From: Bacillota bacterium
GTDB lineage: Bacteria > Bacillota_C > Negativicutes > JAEYSJ01
Reading direction: 5' to 3'
NCBI GenBank assembly: GCA_023434855.1
Contig: JAEYSJ010000254.1
Coordinates: 1 to 24,565, forward strand
DNA length: 24,565 nt
Shown here: positions 14,544 to 23,022 of the stretch, in pieces
How positions within the stretch are numbered: position 1 is the stretch's first letter
Layout of the letters: the number at the start of each line of letters is the position of its first letter
Notes under the pieces: generated by a model
What the model was told of the DNA's origin: nothing
Seen by the model: the letters and a program-made list of their open reading frames with translations, nothing else
Database searches by the model: none
Translations under genes and position numbers: made by a program

Positions 14544-15012
14544 ACTCTTTTTGCCGTTCGCGGAAAGTGCGGTCCATTTCTCGCTTGGCATCTTTTTCTG
14601 CTAAGTCCTGGCGTTTATCATAAGTCTTTTTGCCTGTAGCCAAACCTAATTCCAATTTGGCTTTACCCCGGACAAAATATAATTTAAGAGGAACTAAGGT
14701 ATAACCTTTTTCCCGTGTTTTACCGATGAGTTTGTTAATTTCATAGCGATGCATCAGTAGTTTGCGGGTCCGCAGCGGTTCATGGTTGAAACGGTTGCCT
14801 TGTTCATACGGACTTATATGCATATTATGCAGCATTAGTTCGGCATTATCAATCCGCGCATAAGAATCTTTCAAGTTAGCCTTGCCGGCCCGTAAAGATT
14901 TTACCTCGGTGCCTGTCAGCACAATACCGGTTTCGTATTTATCATGAATATGGTAATCATGCCTTGCTTTACGATTTTCAGCTACTATTTTAATGTTTTG
15001 CCCTTTTTCCAC
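14542..15012 (-). CDS. smpB: SsrA-binding protein SmpB
   Basis: The partner of tmRNA: it binds its tRNA-like end and places it in the ribosomal A site. Start GTG 15012 lies eight bases after AGAGG and gives 156 residues, the usual length; GTG 15021 would overlap the ribosome site. Family blocks are [40 protein letters not shown], the [20 protein letters not shown] stretch and [19 protein letters not shown] followed by YDKR. The basic C-terminal tail ([17 protein letters not shown]) is the part that enters the mRNA channel. It lies 3' of rnr on the same strand, 141 bases away, in the order usual for Firmicutes, and ssrA is nearby. Confidence 0.97.
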   Translation of the reverse strand: MEKGQNIKIVAENRKARHDYHIHDKYETGIVLTGTEVKSLRAGKANLKDSYARIDNAELMLHNMHISPYEQGNRFNHEPLRTRKLLMHRYEINKLIGKTREKGYTLVPLKLYFVRGKAKLELGLATGKKTYDKRQDLAEKDAKREMDRTFRERQKE

Positions 15013-15112
15013 CCGTCTCACCTCTATTCCTATATCTAATGGTATTAATAAAAAAAATCGCTCAGTGTCTTTGAATGCGCATTAGGCAATCACTACATTG
15101 TTAAAGACTGTC

Positions 15113-15148
15113 TAACCGCCAAGAACGCCAAGGTCGCCAAGAAAAACA
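15113..15148. repeat. Short CGCCAAG-type intergenic repeat
   Basis: CTAACCGCCAAGAACGCCAA and onward: three imperfect units of about ten bases (CGCCAAGAA, CGCCAAGGT, CGCCAAGAA) between rnr and smpB. It opens with CTAACC like the repeats near 14279 and 18731. Confidence 0.55.
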
Positions 15149-15153
15149 ATTAA

Positions 15154-17424
15154 TTATCTTTTCTTGGGCTTACTTTCCTTAGGTTTTCTCCCTGCGGAAC
15201 GTTTTCTTTTATCATTGCCTTTTTTCACTACTCCGCTTTTGCTATTTGGAGGTTTGCCTTGTCGACGGGCGGCAAAATCGACGGATTGAAATTTAGTCTC
15301 CAAAAGCACAAAGTCGATGGTTCGCTCTTCCCGGTTAACTTTAGTTAAAACAACTTTAACCGGATCACCCAGGCGATACATTTTTTTAGTCCTTTCGCCA
15401 ATGAGCGCATATTGTTCCTCAATATACTGGTAATAATCATCATCCATACTCGAAACCCGTACTAGCCCTTCCACCCCATTTTCCAGCTCCACAAATATGC
15501 CGAAGGCTGTAACACCGCTAATCAAGCCGGCAAATTCTTCGCCAACATATTGAGACATATATTCAACTTTCTTTAAATCAACACTCTCTCGTTCTGCTTC
15601 TGTTGCCGCGCGCTCACGTTGTGAAGAATGCAAGGCAATTTCCGGGAGCAAAGCAGCTAACTTTTCCCGTCTTTTAGCTGATAAATCACCTGTCTTAAAA
15701 GTCTCACGAATTATGCGATGCACAATCAGGTCCGGATATCGCCTGATAGGCGAAGTAAAGTGAGTATAATGGGTAGCTGCCAATCCAAAATGTCCAAGAT
15801 TTTCGGCTTCATAACGAGCCTGTTTAAGAGAACGCAGCATTACTGTGCTAATGATTCGCTCCTCCGGGCGCCCGGCAATACGGTTAAGCACTTTCTGTAA
15901 AGCCATCGGGTGCACATCAGTTACTTTGTTTATGCTCTGGCCAAAGTTATGTAACAAATTATTAAGTTTGGTCATTTTTTCCTGTTCAGGCTCCTCATGC
16001 ACCCGGAAAACAAAGGGAACTTCCAATCTAAACATATGCTCAGCAACCGTTTCATTAGCTACAAGCATAAATTCTTCAATAATTGATTCCGATAAGCTCC
16101 GCACCCGTTTAACAATCTCAATAGGATGTCCTGCTTCGTCCAGCTTTACTTTTAGTTCAGGAAAATCGAAATCAATTGCACCCCGCCGCATACGCCGCTC
16201 CCTTAATATCCGGCACAATCGTTCCATGTCATCAAGCTGCTCCAAAAGCTCATGATATTCATTTCGCATTTTTTCATCATGCTCTACCAGAATCTGGCGA
16301 ACCACATTATAAGAAAGCCTTTTTTTCACCCGAATAACACTGGGAAAAATTTCATAATTGGTCACCCGGCCACGATGGTCAATCTCCATATAGGCTGTCA
16401 TTGCCAAACGGTCTTCCCCGGCATTAAGACTGCAAATGCCGTTGGATAACCGCTGGGGTAACATTGGCACTACCCGGTCCACCAAATATACGCTTGTACC
16501 CCGTAAATGCGCCTCTTTGTCCAGTGGAGTATTTTCCCGTACATAATAGCTTACATCAGCGATATGGACCCCTAATAAATATCGGCCGTTTTTTAGTCTT
16601 TCTACATGTACACCGTCATCTAAATCCTTAGCATCCTCACTGTCAATTGTCACTATAGGTAAATTTCGCAAATCGCGACGTCCAGTAATTTCCTCTTCAC
16701 TAATGACAGCAGGAGCTTTGGTGGCTGCCCGTTCGACTTCCGGGGGGAACTCAGTAGGCAGATTATGCTTTTTTATAATAGATAAAATCTCAATACCCGG
16801 ATCACCTTTACTGCCCAGGACTTCGATAATCTTGCCTTCGGCATTGCGCTTCTTTTCCGGCCACCTGGTGATTTCCACCACTACTTTACAACCATCTCTG
16901 GCGCCGTTAAAATCATCTTTGGGGATAAATATATCATGTCCCATTCGAGCATCATCAGGAGCTACAAAACCGAAATGACGGCTTACTTCAAATGTACCGA
17001 CAATACGTGAATTAGCACGCCGCACAATACGGATAATTTCGCCTTCCCGCGCTTTACCCTGACCGGAATGGCGCTGATGGACCCGTACAACCACCTTATC
17101 ATTATGCATAGCGGTCAATGTGCCATCAGCCGGAATGTATACGTCCGTTTCATCAACTGTTGCCGGAGTTTCGGGAATTACAAAGCCATAACCTTTATTG
17201 CTGGCGGAAAAACGGCCTACAACTAAATTCATACGTTCCGGCACACCATACTTGCCATATCTTGTTTTAATGATTACCGCATCATCTTCGAGCTGTTGCA
17301 AAACCTGCCAAAATTCTGTTAATTCTCTAGCCTTTAATCCCATTTCTTCAGCCAAATCTTCCGCTGTCAATGGCTTATATGCTTCGGTATACATAAAAGC
17401 AACAATTTTTTCTTTTAGCGTCAT
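15154..17424 (-). CDS. rnr: Ribonuclease R
   Basis: A 756-residue processive 3'-5' exoribonuclease of the RNB family. In order: a winged-helix start (about 1-65), two cold-shock/OB domains (about 66-205, with FSASNKGYGFVIPE and FEVSRHFGFVAPDD), the RNB catalytic domain (about 245-575), an S1 domain (about 635-710, EEFAGLISGVTAFGIFVELE) and a Lys/Arg-rich tail. The metal-binding aspartates are in DSEDAKDLDD (261-270). It degrades structured RNA, including messages released by tmRNA. ATG 17424 overlaps the thioesterase stop by four bases (ATGA), so the two are translationally coupled. smpB follows downstream. Confidence 0.97.
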   Translation of the reverse strand: MTLKEKIVAFMYTEAYKPLTAEDLAEEMGLKARELTEFWQVLQQLEDDAVIIKTRYGKYGVPERMNLVVGRFSASNKGYGFVIPETPATVDETDVYIPADGTLTAMHNDKVVVRVHQRHSGQGKAREGEIIRIVRRANSRIVGTFEVSRHFGFVAPDDARMGHDIFIPKDDFNGARDGCKVVVEITRWPEKKRNAEGKIIEVLGSKGDPGIEILSIIKKHNLPTEFPPEVERAATKAPAVISEEEITGRRDLRNLPIVTIDSEDAKDLDDGVHVERLKNGRYLLGVHIADVSYYVRENTPLDKEAHLRGTSVYLVDRVVPMLPQRLSNGICSLNAGEDRLAMTAYMEIDHRGRVTNYEIFPSVIRVKKRLSYNVVRQILVEHDEKMRNEYHELLEQLDDMERLCRILRERRMRRGAIDFDFPELKVKLDEAGHPIEIVKRVRSLSESIIEEFMLVANETVAEHMFRLEVPFVFRVHEEPEQEKMTKLNNLLHNFGQSINKVTDVHPMALQKVLNRIAGRPEERIISTVMLRSLKQARYEAENLGHFGLAATHYTHFTSPIRRYPDLIVHRIIRETFKTGDLSAKRREKLAALLPEIALHSSQRERAATEAERESVDLKKVEYMSQYVGEEFAGLISGVTAFGIFVELENGVEGLVRVSSMDDDYYQYIEEQYALIGERTKKMYRLGDPVKVVLTKVNREERTIDFVLLETKFQSVDFAARRQGKPPNSKSGVVKKGNDKRKRSAGRKPKESKPKKR

Positions 17425-17843
17425 GTTTCATCGTCCTCCACCACCGCTACCGTTGCCTTGCCTTCTGCAGTAACTGTGCCGTCAGGCAATTTTATTAAAC
17501 CGGCCAGCTCGTACATATTGCCTCGCTGTCCCTTTATCCGGCCAGTAACGATGAGTTCTTCACCAATTGGCGTAGGCTGGCGAAAACGCACTTCAAGCCG
17601 TGCAGTAACCCCTTTAACTCCTTTGGCATGAATATACCCTGCCATTATTTCGTCCAAAAGTGTACTGACAATACCACCGTGTACGATACCATCATAGCTT
17701 TGGTGTTCGGCCCCTGCTTTAAAGGTTGTAATATATTCACCATTTTCTTCTTTAAACTTGAGCTTTAGTCCAATTGGGTTGAGCGGCCCGCAGGCAAAAC
17801 ACCACTGGTTAGCTTTGTCGCTTTGATTCATATTTTTTGACAC
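17421..17843 (-). CDS. PaaI-type hotdog-fold thioesterase
   Basis: A 140-residue single hotdog domain. The N-terminal CFACGPLNPIGLKLKF and the active-site helix YDGIVHGGIVSTLLDEIMAG mark the PaaI/YigI-like acyl-CoA thioesterases; the conserved Asp/Glu of that helix are present. The start may be GTG 17843 (two bases after AGGAGG) or ATG 17831 (fourteen bases after it), and neither spacing is ideal. It overlaps rnr by four bases and follows the esterase gene by 25 bases, so it belongs to the esterase-rnr-smpB unit. The acyl substrate is unknown. Confidence 0.88.
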   Translation of the reverse strand: MSKNMNQSDKANQWCFACGPLNPIGLKLKFKEENGEYITTFKAGAEHQSYDGIVHGGIVSTLLDEIMAGYIHAKGVKGVTARLEVRFRQPTPIGEELIVTGRIKGQRGNMYELAGLIKLPDGTVTAEGKATVAVVEDDET

Positions 17844-17868
17844 AACCTCCTTTTATTTGCTTTCGCTG

Positions 17869-18606
17869 CTATGCCAAAAACGCAGTGACTTCTCTAAACA
17901 CCTTGTCACGCTCAACATCTAACGTAATAACATGACCAGACTTATCCAACCAAATCAGCTTTTTGTCGCGACTGCCCACATGATCGTAAATATATTGCGC
18001 ACTTTCGGGACGAACAGTATGCTCGGCCCGTGACTGCATTATAAGGACAGGCTGGGATAGAGTCGGTATTAATTCTTCAACATGTTTAATTAATTCCAAT
18101 AGGCTGGTCAAACTGCTAAGAGGCGTATGATTATAAGCAATCGAAAATTTAGGATCAATATCCGAAAATCTCCGACGCCTTTTGGGCACATATTTTTGAA
18201 ACATCCTATATAACGGCAGCATCCATAACCGCTTGTCGGTTATATATATAGGCGCACTTAAAGAAACTATTTTACAAACAGGATACTCTGCGCTTATTTT
18301 AAGTGAAAGCAGTCCCCCTAATGATAAGCCTACGACTGAAATCTCCCGGCATAGTGCTTTTAAAATATGATAACCATCCTCAACCGCACTATACCAATGG
18401 AACCAATCAGTCTTTTCCATTTCTTCCACACTGGTTCCGTGTCCGCGCAAGCGCGGCGCCAAAACTGTATAGCCCTGACCATTAAGGTATTCACCCAACA
18501 ACCTCATTTCCGAAGGTGAACCGGTAAACCCATGTATCAATAAAATACCACGTTCGCCGCCAGGCAATAAAAACGGCTCGGCTCCCTCCATTATCGCCAA
18601 AAACAT
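17869..18606 (-). CDS. Carboxylesterase, alpha/beta hydrolase (Est30-like)
   Basis: About 245 residues. The oxyanion motif ILLIHGFTGSPSEM and the nucleophile elbow GLSLG (catalytic Ser) are clear, and the catalytic His lies in DKSGHVITLD. The acid is less usual: where Est30-type enzymes have Asp in an ARxDE motif, this protein has SRAEHTV, so Glu may take the role. The open frame starts at ATG 18627, but that has no ribosome site; ATG 18606 is close behind GGAGG, and ATG 18591 fits the family length best. Its place between secG and rnr is normal for Firmicutes. It hydrolyses short-chain esters in this family; the natural substrate is not known. Confidence 0.88.
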   Translation of the reverse strand: MFLAIMEGAEPFLLPGGERGILLIHGFTGSPSEMRLLGEYLNGQGYTVLAPRLRGHGTSVEEMEKTDWFHWYSAVEDGYHILKALCREISVVGLSLGGLLSLKISAEYPVCKIVSLSAPIYITDKRLWMLPLYRMFQKYVPKRRRRFSDIDPKFSIAYNHTPLSSLTSLLELIKHVEELIPTLSQPVLIMQSRAEHTVRPESAQYIYDHVGSRDKKLIWLDKSGHVITLDVERDKVFREVTAFLA

Positions 18607-18730
18607 CAGCCTCCATATGTTTTCCATTAAAAATATATATAATATTTAATTATACCATTTTAATGCAAATTTATGAAGTAAAGAGAACGTAGTAGTTTGC
18701 GGAACCGCGAAGAATTTGCCGCCAATACGG

Positions 18731-18776
18731 CTAACCACAGAGGGCACAGAGGACATAGAGGGTGTCCTCTGTGGTT
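18731..18776. repeat. Intergenic repeat of the AACCACAGAGG type
   Basis: Arms AACCACAGAGG (18733-18743) and CCTCTGTGGTT (18766-18776) form an 11-bp stem with GCACAGAGGACATAGAGGG between. The following bases (AGACTGACTACGATCAAGAA) resemble those after the 14.3 kb copy, so a longer family element is likely. Confidence 0.7.
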
Positions 18777-18830
18777 TATAAAATCATTAGCGCAGACTGA
18801 CTACGATCAAGAACTTATACTTTCTGATAT

Positions 18831-18863
18831 TACAAAAAGCATCAGGTTTTAGCCTGATGCTTT
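18831..18863 (-). terminator. hppA terminator
   Basis: AAAGCATCAGG/CCTGATGCTTT stem (18836-18863) followed on the minus strand by TTTTTGTA, 25 bases after the hppA stop. Confidence 0.88.
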
Positions 18864-18888
18864 GTTAGGTAGGGGACGTAAATAATTT

Positions 18889-20889
18889 TTAGAAGAATAG
18901 TAGTGGTGCTATAATTAAAGAAATAGTACCGGCTACTTTAATAAGCGGGTTCATTGCCGGACCGGAGGTATCTTTGAACGGATCACCTACGGTGTCACCG
19001 ATTACAGCGGCAGCATGGGTTGGGGTGCCTTTGCCGCCATATTTGCCTGTTTCAATATATTTCTTAGCATTATCCCACGCACCACCGGCGTTGGACATAA
19101 AGATAGCCATTAGCACACCGGCGGCAGTAGCGCCAGCGAGGAAACCAGCCAGAGATTTTGCACCAAGTACAAAGCCAACCAATAATGGTGTACCCACAGC
19201 GAATAAACCTGGCACAATCATTTCGCGAATAGCGGCTTTAGTACTAATATCTACACAACTGGCATAATCAGGACGACCGGTGCCTTCCATGATGCCGGGA
19301 ATTTCGCGGAACTGGCGGCGTACTTCGCCGATCATTTCAAAGGCAGCTTTCCCTACTGCTTCCATAGTAAATGCGCATACCAGGAAAGGCAGAGTGGCAC
19401 CGAGGAAGATACCAATAATTACACCAGGTTCAGTCAGATTGACTACAAGATGACCATTAACCAGTAAACCGGACAGTTTTGGATTCTTGGCAACCTCTTC
19501 ACCAAAAGCAGTAAACAGCGCCAGCGCTGTTAAGGCTGCCGAGCCAATAGCAAAGCCTTTGGCAATAGCAGCGGTGGTGTTGCCAACAGAGTCAAGTTTG
19601 TCTGTTGTTTTACGTACAGAGGGATCCAGTTCAGCCATTTCGGCAATGCCACCGGCATTATCGGCAACCGGTCCAAAGGAGTCGACAGCTACAACCATAC
19701 CGGCTGTACACAGCATGCCCATTGCCGCCATGGCAATTCCATAAATTTCAGCTTGGCTATAAGCAACCCAAATAGCTACAGTGAATACAATCATCGGCAA
19801 GGCAGTACTGCGCAAACCGGTAGCAATACCGGAAATAATATTGGTTGCCGGGCCGGTTTGTGAAGCATCAGCAATGTGCTGAGTAGGCGGCTTAGTATTA
19901 GCAGTGTAGTATTCAGTAATCATACCAACAAGCACGTTGACAACCAATCCGGAAACAATAGCCACAAAGATACCAAAGCCTTTAGCGCCAAAAATCATGT
20001 TAGCCAAAACATAGGCCATAATAGCAGTAAGCAGATTAGTAGCCCACAAACCGCGATTCAGAGCAGCCTGCGGGTCGCCATCTTCACTTGTCCTGACAAG
20101 GAAAGTGCTGATAATAGAAGCGGCAATACCTGCTGCGCCAATTAAGAGCGGGAACAACACACCGTTAATGCCAAACAATGTATTACCAATTAACATCGCA
20201 GCAATAGCGGTAGCACCATAAGATTCAAACAAGTCGGCACCCATTCCTGCGGTATCGCCGACATTATCGCCCACGTTGTCGGCAATAACGGCCGGATTAC
20301 GGGGATCGTCTTCCGGAATACCGGCTTCAACCTTACCGACGAGGTCGGCGCCAACGTCAGCAGCTTTGGTATAAATACCGCCGCCAATACGGGCGAAGAA
20401 AGCAATCGCGCTGGCACCAAAGGCGAAACTGTTGATAACCACAGGATCACGGAAGATTATGTACAATACCGATACTCCCAACAAACCAAGACCGGCAACG
20501 GACATACCCATAACAACGCCTGCCCGGAATGATACGCCAAGAGCTTTGTTTAAACTGCTGCGAGCGGCTTCGGTAGTGCGGGCATTAGCTTTCGTAGTAG
20601 AGGTCATGCCGACATATCCGGCAATTGCCGAACATACTGCACCCACTAAAAATGAGACGGCAAGTTTATAGCCGCTTACGTAAAATAAGATAGCGAAAAT
20701 TATAACAGTAAATGGAATAAGTGTTTTGTATTGACGATTAAGGTAAGCCATAGCTCCCTCGAAAATCGCCTGTGAGATTTCCTGCATTTTAGCATTTCCG
20801 GGACTTTCACTAAGTACACTGGACATACAATAAGCGGCATAGGCAAGCGCCACTAGACCAGCTATTGGCGCAAAGTACAATAACTCCAT
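18889..20889 (-). CDS. hppA: K+-dependent ion-translocating membrane pyrophosphatase
   Basis: A 666-residue protein with about 16 membrane spans that couples hydrolysis of cytoplasmic pyrophosphate to pumping of H+ or Na+ across the membrane. The substrate-binding block DVGADLVGKVE is at 178-188, followed by EDDPRNPAVIADNVGDNVGD; a second acidic cluster (DNAGGIAEMAE) is near 410 and the third near the C-terminus (GDTVGDPFKDTSGPAMN). Position 440 in GNTTAA is Ala; K+-independent enzymes have Lys there (GNTTKA), so this one should need K+. Whether it pumps Na+ or H+ is not decided by what I can see. AGGAGG lies eleven bases before ATG 20889. It follows secG by 50 bases and has its own terminator. 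Confidence 0.97.
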   Translation of the reverse strand: MELLYFAPIAGLVALAYAAYCMSSVLSESPGNAKMQEISQAIFEGAMAYLNRQYKTLIPFTVIIFAILFYVSGYKLAVSFLVGAVCSAIAGYVGMTSTTKANARTTEAARSSLNKALGVSFRAGVVMGMSVAGLGLLGVSVLYIIFRDPVVINSFAFGASAIAFFARIGGGIYTKAADVGADLVGKVEAGIPEDDPRNPAVIADNVGDNVGDTAGMGADLFESYGATAIAAMLIGNTLFGINGVLFPLLIGAAGIAASIISTFLVRTSEDGDPQAALNRGLWATNLLTAIMAYVLANMIFGAKGFGIFVAIVSGLVVNVLVGMITEYYTANTKPPTQHIADASQTGPATNIISGIATGLRSTALPMIVFTVAIWVAYSQAEIYGIAMAAMGMLCTAGMVVAVDSFGPVADNAGGIAEMAELDPSVRKTTDKLDSVGNTTAAIAKGFAIGSAALTALALFTAFGEEVAKNPKLSGLLVNGHLVVNLTEPGVIIGIFLGATLPFLVCAFTMEAVGKAAFEMIGEVRRQFREIPGIMEGTGRPDYASCVDISTKAAIREMIVPGLFAVGTPLLVGFVLGAKSLAGFLAGATAAGVLMAIFMSNAGGAWDNAKKYIETGKYGGKGTPTHAAAVIGDTVGDPFKDTSGPAMNPLIKVAGTISLIIAPLLFF

Positions 20890-20939
20890 TGTAAATTCTT
20901 CCTCCTTAAACTTAGGACACGTTTGCCCCTAAAATTGAA

Positions 20940-21182
20940 CTACTGCATCAGCTTAACCAAGACCATAGTGACCACACCAAAAAGTATACCCAAAACCATG
21001 GTCGCTTTGGCCAACATTTCATCTATTCCTTTCTTCTTGCCGCCAAATATGGTTTCAGCTCCACCGGCAATCGAACCGGATAATCCGGCGCTTTTGCCTG
21101 ATTGCAGCACTACTGCCCCAATCAATGCGATTGAAATGATAGCATCCAGAATCATAAGCCCTGTAATCACTATCCTTAACAC
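20940..21182 (-). CDS. secG: Protein translocase subunit SecG
   Basis: An 80-residue protein with two membrane spans around the conserved VVLQSGKSAGLSGSIAGGAE loop. It assists the SecYE channel during export. The given start is GTG 21182, which abuts a GGTAGGGG site; GTG 21170 gives better spacing and also fits the family length. Its place downstream of eno and upstream of the esterase/rnr group is the Firmicute order, here with a zinc-ribbon gene and hppA added. Confidence 0.93.
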   Translation of the reverse strand: MLRIVITGLMILDAIISIALIGAVVLQSGKSAGLSGSIAGGAETIFGGKKKGIDEMLAKATMVLGILFGVVTMVLVKLMQ

Positions 21183-21291
21183 CCCCTACCATTGTTAGTA
21201 CTAGTATATTCTATCACAATTAAAATCCGGTTTGCAAATGTTTGTGTCAAATATTTCATCTTTTTATACATCACTTATCATTGCAAATATT

Positions 21292-21321
21292 CTTAAAATA
21301 AACCGGGGAAAATCTCCCCGG
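21292..21321 (-). terminator. Terminator after the zinc-ribbon gene
   Basis: CCGGGGA/TCCCCGG stem (21303-21321) followed on the minus strand by TTTATTTTAA, six bases after the zinc-ribbon stop. Confidence 0.85.
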
Positions 21322-21327
21322 CTGCTT

Positions 21328-21534
21328 TTATGACGAACTGTCTTTCAAACTTTTAGCATTTATATCGAGTGCATTAGTATTCATTTTACTGGTGCAGCCG
21401 AAACGCCCCTCCTCCTGGATTACCTGCATTCTGTTTGAGCTCCCGCATCTTTCACAGCAGCAAACATCTGCACTTTGCTCAGGGTCCCACATAAATCCGC
21501 ATTCACGGCATTTAAACAGATAACCGGTTGGCAT
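21328..21534 (-). CDS. Small zinc-ribbon protein
   Basis: A 68-residue protein starting at ATG 21534, eight bases after GGGAGGAGG; a GTG at 21543 would overlap that site. CRECG near residue 9 and CERCG near residue 28, with two extra cysteines just before the second knuckle, form a rubredoxin/zinc-ribbon-like metal site. The C-terminus is polar and carries one more cysteine. I do not recognise a named family. It lies between eno and secG with its own terminator and may be a regulatory or RNA-binding ribbon protein, which is a guess. Confidence 0.75.
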   Translation of the reverse strand: MPTGYLFKCRECGFMWDPEQSADVCCCERCGSSNRMQVIQEEGRFGCTSKMNTNALDINAKSLKDSSS

Positions 21535-21662
21535 GTTTTTCACCTCCTCCCTAAAATCTGCTCCCTTTGCAAAACAACCTTGATTTCATTATTTTATTTT
21601 GTATCAAATTAGAGAATATATCCTTGCTTTAGCTTCTGAAATAATTGTCTATAATGGGCGAA

Positions 21663-21705
21663 GGAAAATAATAACCGTCAGACTTTAAACAGTCTGACGG
21701 TTATT
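21663..21705 (-). terminator. eno terminator
   Basis: A perfect 15-bp stem (AATAACCGTCAGACT with its complement, 21670-21705) with a 6-base loop, followed on the minus strand by ATTTTCC, 12 bases after the eno stop. Confidence 0.9.
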
Positions 21706-21717
21706 TGCTTCAGCCGA

Positions 21718-23004
<1,287 letters not shown>

Positions 23005-23022
23005 TTATATTTCCTCCTCAAA

